Positions 1-7,786 of a DNA stretch of 64,000 nucleotides are shown here, in pieces. Numbering within the stretch: position 1 is the first letter of the stretch; each line of letters begins with the position of its first letter. Under the pieces are notes generated by a model that had not been told where the DNA came from, ran no database searches, and worked only from the letters and a program-made list of their open reading frames with translations. Position numbers and translations under genes: made by a program. This DNA comes from Arthrobacter beigongshangensis (lineage in GTDB: Bacteria > Bacillota > Bacilli > Bacillales_A > Planococcaceae), in contig NZ_JADHDX010000012.1 of assembly GCF_016820585.1 (NCBI RefSeq), positions 28,395 to 92,394 on the forward strand, given 5' to 3'.

Positions 1-33
1 GTCCAACCAACCGTGCAAAGCATGCAACCAACT
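1..33. repeat. Edge of a 21-bp-period array (GTGTGCAAC family)
   Basis: The window opens inside a short array: a unit beginning GTCCAACC is followed exactly 21 bp later by one beginning ATGCAACC. These match the core of the larger arrays at 46766-47072 and 55822-56027. It lies just beyond the terminator of the minus-strand TlyC-type gene. Only about one and a half units are visible, so its extent is unknown. Confidence 0.6.
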
Positions 34-58
34 CTATCCTCGCAGCATAACAAAAAAA

Positions 59-79
59 CGACTCTCATAGTGAGAGCCG
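59..79 (-). terminator. Terminator of the TlyC/CorC-type gene
   Basis: Read on the minus strand, GGCTCTCA and TGAGAGTC form a tight 8-bp stem around a 3-nt loop, followed by a run of seven T. It begins a few bases after the stop codon of the minus-strand gene that ends at 87. Confidence 0.8.
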
Positions 80-86
80 CTCTTCA

Positions 87-1427
87 TTAAGATTCTAATG
101 ACAATTCGGATGTATCATTGATATGTTCCTGCTCGTATTTGAATACTTCCAAGTAGAGAATATGGTGTCCATCGACATCTTTTACGATGAATTCATAGCC
201 CTGCTCGATAATTTTTTCACCTTGGATGGCATCGAAGCGTTGGGTCATAAACCAGCCGCCAATCGTATCAATATCATCTTCGTCAATGTCGATTCCGAGA
301 ATGTCATTGACATTTTCGATAAGCATTTTGGCATCTAAGATATAATGATCCTCGCCTAGCTTTTGAAGTTCAGGTACTTCATCTGTATCGAACTCGTCAC
401 GAATATCACCGACGATTTCTTCAAGAATATCTTCAATCGTCACAAGACCCGAAGTCCCGCCATATTCATCCATTAGGATGGCCATATGGATCCGTTCTCG
501 CTGAATTTTAAGGAGAAGGTCGCCAATCGGTATTGTTTCAATCACATGGATAATAGGTTGCATATATTGAATGACTGATTGATGCTCGGTTTCTGGGTTT
601 TTAATGAACGCCGTTAAAAGATTTTTCATGTTGACGAGACCGATAATATGGTCTTTGTCACCATCTGTTACTGGATAACGCGTATATTGCTCAACACCAA
701 TCACTTCGAACACTTCACGCAATGTCATATCTTTTTCGATGGACATCATTTCTGTCCGAGGTGCCATGATTTCTTTGGCAATTCGGTCATCGAACTCAAA
801 AATTTTATTGACATATTTATATTCAGATTGGTTGATTTCACCGCTCTTCAAACTATCCGCTAAAATCAATCGAAGCTCCTCTTCAGTATGAGCAACTTCG
901 GATTCTGACATGGATTTAAATCCTAAAAGTCTAATCAAGAATTGCGCAGTTCCATTCATACCTCTAATAATAGGATATGCCATGCGATAAAAGATAATTA
1001 GCGGTGTTGAAAAGGCCAATGTAATGGCTTCTGCTTTTTGTATCGCAATCGTTTTAGGAGCTAGCTCACCAACGACAACATGTAGAAATGTGACGATCGA
1101 AAAGGCGATAATGTATGATACGATACTTGTTGTACTAGTGGATAGACCTAAACTTTCCCAGATGGGAGCTAACATGAGATTGACGGTAGGTTCACCGAGC
1201 ATCCCAAGTCCAAGAGCAGTAATCGTAATCCCTAATTGACAAGCAGATAAGTATTCATCCAAATTACCGATTACTTTTCTAGCATTGACAGCTTTGCGGT
1301 TTCCTTCCGCGACAAGCTGATCAATTCGTGATGTCCTTACTTTCACAATTGCAAATTCACTCGCAACAAAAAATGCGGTGAGGGCGATCAAGACAGCAAA
1401 TGCTGCCAATCGTATGGGGATTTCCAA
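87..1427 (-). CDS. TlyC/CorC (CNNM-type) CBS-domain membrane protein
   Basis: 446-residue protein of the HlyC/CorC family, close in length to B. subtilis YhdP (MpfA), YqhB and YrkA; MpfA is implicated in Mg2+ export. The N-terminal ~200 residues form a CNNM (DUF21) domain with four hydrophobic segments, starting AAFAVLIALTAFFVASEFAIVK. Two CBS repeats follow at about 215-340 (including IMAPRTEMMSIEKD and MDEYGGTSGLVTIEDILEEI), then a C-terminal CorC_HlyC domain. The start is a TTG without an adjacent ribosome-binding site. The strong AGGAGGTG about 47 nt upstream instead serves a 12-codon TTG ORF (1432-1467) whose stop lies 4 nt before this start, so translational coupling is possible. Which YhdP-like paralogue it is cannot be told, and the transported ion is inferred from the family. 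Confidence 0.88.
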   Translation of the reverse strand: MEIPIRLAAFAVLIALTAFFVASEFAIVKVRTSRIDQLVAEGNRKAVNARKVIGNLDEYLSACQLGITITALGLGMLGEPTVNLMLAPIWESLGLSTSTTSIVSYIIAFSIVTFLHVVVGELAPKTIAIQKAEAITLAFSTPLIIFYRMAYPIIRGMNGTAQFLIRLLGFKSMSESEVAHTEEELRLILADSLKSGEINQSEYKYVNKIFEFDDRIAKEIMAPRTEMMSIEKDMTLREVFEVIGVEQYTRYPVTDGDKDHIIGLVNMKNLLTAFIKNPETEHQSVIQYMQPIIHVIETIPIGDLLLKIQRERIHMAILMDEYGGTSGLVTIEDILEEIVGDIRDEFDTDEVPELQKLGEDHYILDAKMLIENVNDILGIDIDEDDIDTIGGWFMTQRFDAIQGEKIIEQGYEFIVKDVDGHHILYLEVFKYEQEHINDTSELSLES

Positions 1428-1639
1428 ATAATTACTTTGTCCCGCACCCGAATGAGGGGTTGAACAAAGTGTACACCTCCTGTAGTGGTAAAATAGTTAG
1501 TTAAGACAATGATAATTTATTTACAAGAAAAAAACAAATAGTTTTGCTTGGCTACTTGTCAAATCGATTTTATATTGCGGTCCTACAAGCAGTTACTTAT
1601 ATCAGTGGATTGCGAATGAAATATAATTTCTGAAAACTG

Positions 1640-1669
1640 TTGACAGCTGGAAATTGGAAATGGTAACCT
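1640..1669 (+). promoter_or_regulatory. Candidate sigma-A promoter of the bmr-like leader and ABC operon
   Basis: A perfect -35 hexamer TTGACA (1640-1645) is followed after 18 nt by TAACCT, a poor -10 match that keeps the essential first TA and last T. It lies about 40 nt before the leader-peptide start at 1711. There is no other good candidate before the leader. The -10 is weak, so this is a moderate call. The remaining 1428-1639 stretch holds the divergent upstream region of the TlyC-type gene and nothing else recognisable. Confidence 0.45.
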
Positions 1670-1710
1670 GTAATAGTTAGATACTCGAAATAGAAAGGGA
1701 GGTACGGAAC

Positions 1711-1782
1711 ATGAAAAAGCTATACATCGCACAAAAAAACTTCATGATCCATCCGTCCCAACCAACTTCTATTCAATTTTGA
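1711..1782 (+). CDS. Leader peptide of the ABC exporter operon (23 codons)
   Basis: A 23-codon ORF beginning MKKLYIAQKNF and ending PTSIQF has a consensus ribosome-binding site (AAAGGGAGG, 8-9 nt before the ATG). It is followed at once by a small AT hairpin, a GC hairpin (1802-1819) and a strong intrinsic terminator (1828-1864), all before the exporter genes. In B. subtilis the homologous yheIH (bmrCD) operon is preceded by a translated leader, BmrB, which couples ribosome stalling by translation-targeting antibiotics to read-through of a terminator. The layout here is the same, although the peptide is shorter and not recognisably similar. The role is inferred from position. Confidence 0.6.
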   Translation: MKKLYIAQKNFMIHPSQPTSIQF

Positions 1783-1801
1783 ATTTGAATATTTATGGAA
1801 T

Positions 1802-1864
1802 GGAACGGATACCCGTTCCCTTTTGTTAAGCACACGCTTATGTTAAAAGGCGTGTGCTTTTTTG
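1802..1864 (+). promoter_or_regulatory. Candidate transcription attenuator before the ABC exporter genes
   Basis: GGAACGG and CCGTTCC (1802-1819) form a 7-bp hairpin with a 4-nt loop. AAGCACACGC (1828-1837) and GCGTGTGCTT (1850-1859) then form a perfect 10-bp stem followed by six T and a second T-rich tract. This is a full intrinsic terminator between a translated leader ORF and the first structural gene, with no other gene for it to terminate. Regulation by leader translation is inferred from the layout; an alternative antiterminator pairing was not proven. Confidence 0.65.
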
Positions 1865-1940
1865 CTTTTATAGCATACCAAATTTTGGTGTTTTCACGCA
1901 TTGCGTGTTGCATAAATAATAAGGAAAAGGAGTGCTGGCT

Positions 1941-2000
1941 ATGTTGATCATGAAGCAGCAAAGAAAATTATTGAAAAAGGAATCTCTTGAAAGTGGATAG
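1941..2000 (+). CDS. Possible second short leader ORF (19 codons)
   Basis: After the attenuator, AAGGAAAAGGAG precedes by 8 nt an ATG that opens a 19-codon basic ORF (starts MLIMKQQRKLLKKES). It stops 34 nt before the start of the first ABC gene. It could aid translation of the downstream gene, whose own ribosome-binding site is weak, or it may be fortuitous. I do not recognise the peptide. Confidence 0.3.
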   Translation: MLIMKQQRKLLKKESLESG

Positions 2001-2034
2001 TTGGTAGAGAAAAGGGAAGAAGGTAGATGGGGTT

Positions 2035-3774
2035 ATGTTTTCGGTTTTATTCAAATTAAAGTGGTTTTTTAAAGAAAATCGTAAGAGGTATACAGTTGCA
2101 CTGATCTTATTGATGATCACGAATGTATTGGTTGTAGTTCCACCTTGGCTCATTGGTGAAGCAATTGACTCCATTTACATGCAGACGTTGACGACGAAGT
2201 TATTAGCTGCATTTATTGGCGCCATGTTGCTCATTATGGTTGTTGGCTATGCATTTAATTTCGTTTGGCAATACCAGCTATTTGGTGGTGCTTATGTCAT
2301 TGAAAGGCAGCTTCGGGGAAGGCTAATGCGCCATTTTTTGAAGATGACGCCGACGTTTTATGAGAAAAATAAGACGGGCGATTTGATGGCACGTTCCACA
2401 AATGATTTGCGCGCTATTTCGGAAACAGCTGGTTTTGGTATTATGACGCTCGTCGACTCGACGTTGTACTTGATGACGCTTGTTTTGACAATGGGTTTTC
2501 TAGTGTCGTGGAAATTGACGCTGGTGGCGATTTTACCGCTACCGATATTGGCGTACATTATGCAAGTGCTAGGAAAGAAGATTCACGAAAGATATATGAC
2601 AGCACAGCAAGTGTTTGGTGATTTGAACGATAATGTTCTGGAGGCTGTTGCTGGTGTACGTGTTGTTCGTGCATATGTGCAAGAGCGCGCAACTGAAAAT
2701 GTATTCGCGAAAATGACAGAAGATGTTTTTCAAAAAAATATGCATGTCGAAAAAATTGATGCTTTGTTCATGCCTATTTCAAAGGTGTTAACAGGATTAA
2801 CGTATATGATTGGACTCGGTTATGGGGCGTATCTTGTTTCTATAGGGGATATGACACTGGGGAATCTTGTAACGTTTAATGTTTATCTGGGCATGATTGT
2901 TTGGCCAATGTTTGCGATTGGAGAATTAATCAACGTCATGCAGCGTGGTAATGCCTCACTCGATCGTGTAACGGAGACGCTAGAGTATGAGGAGGATGTC
3001 AAAGATCCTGAACAGCCCGTTACTGTGAAGCAACCAGAAAATGTTGGCTTCCGCGATGTGAATTTTACGTATCCGATGTCGCATTCGGTCAACTTAGATG
3101 CAATTAAACTCCATTTAAATCGTGGCGATACACTTGGAATTGTCGGCAAGACGGGCAGTGGGAAAACAACATTTGTGAAACAGCTATTGCGTGAATACCC
3201 GGTTGGCGAAGGAGAAATTGTTTTCTCGGGTGTACCACTTCAGTCGATGACAAAAGCTCAGGTAAGAGATTGGATAGGGTACGTCCCGCAAGATCACGTG
3301 CTGTTCTCGCGATCAGTGAGAGAAAATATTTTGTTCGGTAGACCCGATGCATCGGAAGCAGATATTGCTGAAACGATTCGTCTGTCTTATTTCGAGAAAG
3401 ATCTTGAAATGCTACCGGACGGATTGAATACGCTCGTTGGTGAAAAAGGGGTTGCCTTGTCTGGTGGACAGAAGCAACGGATCTCGATTGCACGTGCACT
3501 CGTGAAAAATCCGGAAATTCTTATTTTGGATGATTCACTATCTGCTGTCGATGCCAAAACGGAAGCAAAAATTATTGAAAACATCCAAGCGGAACGTTCC
3601 GGTAAAACGACAATTATTACGACACATCGACTGTCAGCAATTCAACACGCTAACTGGATTATTGTGCTGGATGATGGCCGTGTGATTGAAGAAGGAACAC
3701 ATGAAGAACTGCTAGGAATGAACGGCTGGTACAAAGAGCAATTCGACCGCCAGCAGATTGGGGAGGTTGAATAA
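2035..3774 (+). CDS. bmrC: ABC multidrug exporter subunit, BmrC/YheI type
   Basis: 579-residue half-transporter: six transmembrane segments in the first ~300 residues and a C-terminal nucleotide-binding domain. It forms one half of a heterodimeric drug exporter with the next gene. Walker A GKTGSGKTT is at 371-379, signature LSGGQ at 475-479 and Walker B LILDD at 496-500. The residue after the Walker B aspartate, normally the catalytic glutamate, is Asp500. This is the feature by which BmrC contributes the degenerate ATP site in the BmrCD heterodimer. The N-terminus (MFSVLFKLKWFFKE) and length match YheI. It is preceded by a leader ORF and attenuator, and its stop is one base before the next start. 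Family assignment is strong; the drug range is unknown. Confidence 0.88.
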   Translation: MFSVLFKLKWFFKENRKRYTVALILLMITNVLVVVPPWLIGEAIDSIYMQTLTTKLLAAFIGAMLLIMVVGYAFNFVWQYQLFGGAYVIERQLRGRLMRHFLKMTPTFYEKNKTGDLMARSTNDLRAISETAGFGIMTLVDSTLYLMTLVLTMGFLVSWKLTLVAILPLPILAYIMQVLGKKIHERYMTAQQVFGDLNDNVLEAVAGVRVVRAYVQERATENVFAKMTEDVFQKNMHVEKIDALFMPISKVLTGLTYMIGLGYGAYLVSIGDMTLGNLVTFNVYLGMIVWPMFAIGELINVMQRGNASLDRVTETLEYEEDVKDPEQPVTVKQPENVGFRDVNFTYPMSHSVNLDAIKLHLNRGDTLGIVGKTGSGKTTFVKQLLREYPVGEGEIVFSGVPLQSMTKAQVRDWIGYVPQDHVLFSRSVRENILFGRPDASEADIAETIRLSYFEKDLEMLPDGLNTLVGEKGVALSGGQKQRISIARALVKNPEILILDDSLSAVDAKTEAKIIENIQAERSGKTTIITTHRLSAIQHANWIIVLDDGRVIEEGTHEELLGMNGWYKEQFDRQQIGEVE

Positions 3775-3775
3775 T

Positions 3776-5533
3776 ATGAGTACTGGTAAACGTTTAGTTC
3801 ACTATGCGCTTGATTATAAAAAATTATTGATTACGGGTTTGATTTTTCTTGCGATTGCAGTAGGTGCGGATCTGATGGGTCCAATGATTGCCAAGAAAAT
3901 TATTGACGACCATATTGCGGGTGCTGTAGATGGTGGCATCGATTTTGAACCGATTGCCAAGCTACTTGCTGTCTTCTTCGGGCTTGCGGTTGTCACCGCG
4001 ATTTTCAGGTATTTCCAATATTTATTGCTACAAAACGCTGCGAATCGTATTATCCAGAAGATGCGTAATGATTTGTATGAACATATCCAAACATTGCCGA
4101 TTCGTTATTTTGATAATTTGCCAGCAGGGAAAGTTGTGGCGAGAATTACCAATGATACAGAAGCGATTCGAAATTTGTATGTAACAGTCGTTTCACAGTT
4201 TGCCATTAGCGGGATGTATATTACGGGAATCTTTATTGCCATGTTTTTTTTAGACCCTAAAATGGGTGCGATTACGCTGTTCGTCTTGCCGATTTTATAT
4301 ATTTGGATGAAGATGTACAGGAAATTCGCATCGAAGGTCAATCATATCATCCGTGGTAAAGTCAGTGATATGAACGCGATGATTAATGAATCGATTAATG
4401 GCATGACGATTATTCAGGCGTTTCGTCGTGAAAAGCAGATGGAAGAGGAATTCCGTGAGTTGAACGATGAGCATTATCGTCATCAAAATAAGCTGTTGAA
4501 AGTGGAGGCGGCGACGTCACATAATCTGGTCGATATTATCAGATCGTTGGCGTTCGTATTCTTCATCTGGTATTTCGGTGGTGCATCATTAGAGATTGAA
4601 AGTGCTATTTCAGTCGGGATGCTCTATGCATTTGTCGATTATATTACACGGTTATTTAATCCTGTAACCGGGATTGTCAATCAGTTTGCACGACTCGAGC
4701 ATTCACTTGTAGCAGCGGAGCGTGTTTTCAAGTTGTTGGACCGTGAAGGGGAGCCGGTAAGCGATGATAAAATCGCTCGCTACCGTGGAAATGTCCGTTT
4801 TGAAAATGTGTGGTTTGCTTATAAGGAAGAAGAGTATGTACTGAAGGATCTGTCTTTCGAAGCAAAACAAGGGGAAACCGTCGCGCTCGTCGGTCATACG
4901 GGATCAGGGAAAAGTTCGATTATGAATCTACTATTCCGTTTCTATGATGCATCGAAAGGGACGATTACGATTGATGGCATGAACATTGGTGGTATGTCTC
5001 GCCAGACGGTTCGTGATCATATGGGGATTGTTTTGCAAGATCCGTATTTGTTTAGCGGTACGGTCGAGTCGAATGTGAGCTTAGGGGATGCACGTATTAC
5101 ACGTGAAAAAGTGCAGCAATCGCTTGATGCGGTTGGTGGAGAACGTGTATTGAAACATTTGCCAGGTGGCATTGACGAGCCGGTTGTCGAAAAGGGGAGT
5201 ACGTTGTCATCTGGGCAACGACAGCTGATTTCATTCGCACGAGCATTGGCATTTGACCCAGCGATTTTGATTTTGGACGAAGCGACGTCTAACATTGACA
5301 CAGAGACAGAAGAAATTATTCAGCACGCGATGGATGTGCTGAAAAAAGGGCGTACGACATTCATCATTGCTCATAGACTATCGACGATTAAAAATGCGGA
5401 TCGGATTTTAGTATTGGACCGCGGGGAGATTGTGGAAAGTGGCTCGCATGATGAGTTACTTGTGCTTGGTGGACAGTACGCACAAATGTATAAATTGCAG
5501 GCGGGAACTTCCTCTCAATCGAAAATTGGTTGA
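3776..5533 (+). CDS. bmrD: ABC multidrug exporter subunit, BmrD/YheH type
   Basis: 585-residue partner subunit with six transmembrane segments followed by a nucleotide-binding domain. Walker A GHTGSGKSS is at 373-381, Walker B ends LILDE with catalytic Glu502, and the H-loop is in IIAHRLSTI. The signature is LSSGQ (477-481) instead of LSGGQ. The altered signature would face the Walker motifs of the first subunit, so the heterodimer has one degenerate and one consensus ATP site, as known for BmrCD. The ATG at 3776 has GGGGAGG upstream; an earlier in-frame start at 3758 lies inside the previous gene and lacks a site. It is shorter than B. subtilis BmrD (about 670 residues), lacking part of the extra region of that protein. 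Its terminator overlaps the stop codon. Confidence 0.87.
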   Translation: MSTGKRLVHYALDYKKLLITGLIFLAIAVGADLMGPMIAKKIIDDHIAGAVDGGIDFEPIAKLLAVFFGLAVVTAIFRYFQYLLLQNAANRIIQKMRNDLYEHIQTLPIRYFDNLPAGKVVARITNDTEAIRNLYVTVVSQFAISGMYITGIFIAMFFLDPKMGAITLFVLPILYIWMKMYRKFASKVNHIIRGKVSDMNAMINESINGMTIIQAFRREKQMEEEFRELNDEHYRHQNKLLKVEAATSHNLVDIIRSLAFVFFIWYFGGASLEIESAISVGMLYAFVDYITRLFNPVTGIVNQFARLEHSLVAAERVFKLLDREGEPVSDDKIARYRGNVRFENVWFAYKEEEYVLKDLSFEAKQGETVALVGHTGSGKSSIMNLLFRFYDASKGTITIDGMNIGGMSRQTVRDHMGIVLQDPYLFSGTVESNVSLGDARITREKVQQSLDAVGGERVLKHLPGGIDEPVVEKGSTLSSGQRQLISFARALAFDPAILILDEATSNIDTETEEIIQHAMDVLKKGRTTFIIAHRLSTIKNADRILVLDRGEIVESGSHDELLVLGGQYAQMYKLQAGTSSQSKIG

Positions 5534-5553
5534 GGGGGTTCCCTCTTTTTTTT
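5503..5553 (+). terminator. Terminator of the bmrCD-like operon
   Basis: GGAAC..CCTCTCAA pairs with TTGAGGG.GTTCC around an 11-nt loop, followed by CTC and eight T. The upstream arm lies inside the last codons of the bmrD-like gene and the stop codon lies within the hairpin. Confidence 0.8.
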
Positions 5554-5570
5554 GAATCCAAAAGTCCTGT

Positions 5571-5654
5571 TTCGCCAATAAGTCATTGATTTGCGCCAAT
5601 AAACGGCTTTGAATCGCTAATATCTAGCATTCAAGTGCCAATATCCAATCATTG
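5571..5654 (+). repeat. 21-bp-period array, CGCCAATA family
   Basis: Four consecutive 21-bp units start TTCGCCAATA, TGCGCCAATA, ATCGCTAATA and AGTGCCAATA. Each has an ~8-base core followed by about 11 variable bases. The array begins 18 bp after the terminator of the bmrD-like gene. It has the same period and layout as the arrays at 15929, 46766 and 55822, but a different core. Confidence 0.7.
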
Positions 5655-5723
5655 GCAAGAGGATATGAAGGAACTCATTGCGAAACTATTCTGAAACACG
5701 TATATTTAGAGTTACGAAGTAAT

Positions 5724-5853
5724 AACTTGAAGCAGCAGAAGAAGTTCCTGCTGCTTCAAGTTAAGCCTCCGGCGGATGTCACAAATTTTGAAGGGAGCTA
5801 ATTGCGCAAGCGCAATTCAAAATTTGGACACAATTACGCCAAGGCGTAATTGA
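5724..5853 (+). repeat. R1 multi-hairpin repeat, full copy 1
   Basis: Four helices can be seen in order. A 15-bp hairpin (AACTTGAAGCAGCAG with its complement) comes first, then a conserved linker with CCTCCGGCGGATGTCAC. AAATTTTGAA then pairs with TTCAAAATTT around an inner hairpin AATTGCGC/GCGCAATT, and a last hairpin AATTACGCC/GGCGTAATT follows. The same modules recur at 7369 and 56442 with compensatory base changes. The element ends 19 bp before the MFS start codon, just before its ribosome-binding site. Confidence 0.8.
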
Positions 5854-5871
5854 TTAGAGAGTTGGAGTGCC

Positions 5872-7131
5872 ATGGGGAAATGGTTGGTAGATTGGAAGAG
5901 GAAGATTACTTCATTTAATAAAAATGTTAGGCTGTTTATGCTGGCAAATGTGCTCATTCAAATTGGGATGGGTGTTTTTATGGTGATGTACAATCTTTAC
6001 ATAAAAGAGCTGGGGATGCCGGAAACTGTTAATGGCAAAGTCATTTCGATGACGGCGTTGGCGTCGGCGATTATGCTTGTTCCAGCGGGATTTCTGAGTG
6101 ATAAGTTTGGTCGTAAATGGATGATTGTTGCCGGTGCGTTGTTTGGGGCGATGACGTTGTTTTACCGCAGTGTGACGGTCGCGGAAACACCGATTATTTA
6201 TGCGGCATTTTTGACAGGTTTGTTCATGGCATTTGTACAAGTGTCGGGTGTGCCGTTTTTGGCGGAGAACTCGACGCCAGCTGAGCGCGTGCATATGTTT
6301 AGCATCCATTTTGCTTTGATGACTGTGGCAAACGTGATTGGTAGTCTATTTGGTGGCGTGATTGCGGATGTTCTAGAGGTTGTTGCCGGAATGGATGCAG
6401 CATCGGCGATTCGTTGGGCGCTCCTTGTAGGAGCTGTTATTTTTACGGTTGGTTTACTACCGTTATTCAAACTACGAAATAAGCCGCCGGAGCCTGTGCA
6501 AGTGAAACATGATGAGGTAGAGAAAGTGGAGCGTGTGGATAGTAGCTTTAAGCGCAATATTATTCTAATCTTCCATTTCTCGTTTGCGAGCTTGCTGATA
6601 GGTATTGGATCTGGGTTAGTTGTTCCTTATTTGAATTTATATTTCTCTAATCGTTTTGATGCGTCGAATGCTTATATTGGGCTCGTTTTATCGCTTGGAT
6701 CTGCGATGACGGCGGTGGCCATGCTTATTGGACCGTTGCTTGTAAAGAAAGTTGGCAAAGTAAAGGCTCTTATTATTTTTCAAATGCTGTCGATTCCGTT
6801 TCTTATCTTGACGGCTTATACGACCTCGTTAATGTTGGCTTCACTTGGTTTCCTAATGCGCCAAGCGCTCATGAATGCAGGAAATCCAATTCAAAGTGCA
6901 ATTGCGATGGAAATTGTCGCAGATAAATACAAGGGACTTGCCAACTCGGTGAACCAGATGGTGTTCAATATTGGCTGGGCTACCATGGGGCCGGTGGCGG
7001 CGGGGCTTGTTATTGCAAATGGTTTCTATTGGGGTTATGCCTATGCCTTTACGATTACAGCAGGTCTTTACATTGTGTCATCCACGTATTATTTCTTTAT
7101 TTTTGGTAAGAGGAAGTTAGCAGAAGAGTAA
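5872..7131 (+). CDS. Major facilitator superfamily transporter
   Basis: 419-residue integral membrane protein with about twelve hydrophobic segments in two sixes separated by a charged loop near residues 200-225 (KLRNKPPEPVQVKHDEVEKV). The loop 2-3 region contains GFLSDKFGRKWM, matching the MFS G-x-x-x-D-R/K-x-G-R-K/R motif. The start ATG has TTGGAG 5-6 nt upstream. The substrate cannot be deduced; general family members include drug and sugar exporters. It stands alone between an R1 repeat and its own terminator. Confidence 0.85.
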   Translation: MGKWLVDWKRKITSFNKNVRLFMLANVLIQIGMGVFMVMYNLYIKELGMPETVNGKVISMTALASAIMLVPAGFLSDKFGRKWMIVAGALFGAMTLFYRSVTVAETPIIYAAFLTGLFMAFVQVSGVPFLAENSTPAERVHMFSIHFALMTVANVIGSLFGGVIADVLEVVAGMDAASAIRWALLVGAVIFTVGLLPLFKLRNKPPEPVQVKHDEVEKVERVDSSFKRNIILIFHFSFASLLIGIGSGLVVPYLNLYFSNRFDASNAYIGLVLSLGSAMTAVAMLIGPLLVKKVGKVKALIIFQMLSIPFLILTAYTTSLMLASLGFLMRQALMNAGNPIQSAIAMEIVADKYKGLANSVNQMVFNIGWATMGPVAAGLVIANGFYWGYAYAFTITAGLYIVSSTYYFFIFGKRKLAEE

Positions 7132-7139
7132 TAAAACTA

Positions 7140-7168
7140 CCCTGCATAATTATATGCAGGGCATTTTG
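7140..7168 (+). terminator. Terminator after the MFS gene
   Basis: CCCTGCAT and ATGCAGGG form an 8-bp stem, followed by CATTTTGTT. The T tract is short, so termination may be moderate. Confidence 0.6.
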
Positions 7169-7324
7169 TTATTCGCCATACCTAGGCTGCGTTTCCTTCC
7201 ATGCATTTTGCTCGTTAGGCACTCGGCTTTTATCCTCAAAGATATTTTCGGTTTTCTGATTTTGTACCTGCAACTGCTCTTTTTCCTTCCGCAGCTCTTC
7301 AGGTGATTTTTCTTTCGTCATCAT
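7169..7324 (-). CDS. Small hydrophilic protein (51 residues), unknown function
   Basis: The minus-strand ORF has a near-perfect AAGGAGG 4-5 nt before the first of two tandem ATG codons, which argues for a real gene. The product (starts MMTKEKSPEELRKEKEQLQ, ends TQPRYGE) is charged, glutamate/lysine/glutamine rich and probably partly helical, with no cysteine and no membrane segment. It may be cotranscribed with the YheE-like gene upstream on the same strand, although an R1 repeat lies between them. I do not recognise the family. Confidence 0.65.
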   Translation of the reverse strand: MMTKEKSPEELRKEKEQLQVQNQKTENIFEDKSRVPNEQNAWKETQPRYGE

Positions 7325-7368
7325 TACGCCTCCTTATTTGTTATGAGGCTAGTATTCCCGAAAAATCT

Positions 7369-7503
7369 CAACCTCATTCAGCAGGGGTTCAAGCCCCTGC
7401 TGAATGAGGTTGAAGCCTCCGGCGGATGCCACAGATTTTGAAGGGAGTTAATTGAGCAAGCTCAATTCAAAATCTGGGCGCAATTACGCCGAGGCGTAAT
7501 TGA
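7369..7503 (+). repeat. R1 multi-hairpin repeat, full copy 2
   Basis: This copy has the same order of parts as copy 1. The first hairpin is CCTCATTCAGCAGGGG with its complement, an almost wholly different sequence that still pairs. The linker has CCTCCGGCGGATGCCAC. AGATTTTGAA pairs with TTCAAAATCT around AATTGAGC/GCTCAATT, and AATTACGCC/GGCGTAATT closes the element. Compared with copy 1, AAA/TTT becomes AGA/TCT and GCG/CGC becomes GAG/CTC, preserving pairing. Confidence 0.82.
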
Positions 7504-7510
7504 TAATAAA

Positions 7511-7714
7511 TCAGTCGTAAACATGGAAAGTCATTAGTTCATGAATCATCTTTTTTACGTTCTCTTCTTCAGGCGGCGTCTCTCCGTTCCAACGAATTTC
7601 TCCCTCTGGCATATAATCGCCCGTATATCTCGTATTACGAAAGAAAAACGCAAAAGTCCAACCGGGCAATTTCGTATTGTCATACATGGGCTTGTAACTG
7701 AAATGTTGTAGCAT
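7511..7714 (-). CDS. yheE: YheE-like small protein (DUF5342)
   Basis: 67-residue protein MLQHFSYKP...LPGWTFAFFF...MTFHVYD, similar in pattern and length to B. subtilis YheE, whose function is not known. The start at 7714 was chosen over the ATG two codons upstream because AAAGGAG abuts that ATG and sits 7-8 nt before this one. Gene order (bmrCD, yheE, yheB, yheA, hemZ) matches the B. subtilis region and supports orthology. Confidence 0.75.
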   Translation of the reverse strand: MLQHFSYKPMYDNTKLPGWTFAFFFRNTRYTGDYMPEGEIRWNGETPPEEENVKKMIHELMTFHVYD

Positions 7715-7786
7715 AGTCATACTCCTTTCATAAGATGCTACCCAATCGCATAAAATCAGAGTAAAGAGAAGCGAAAGGGTGCTGAC

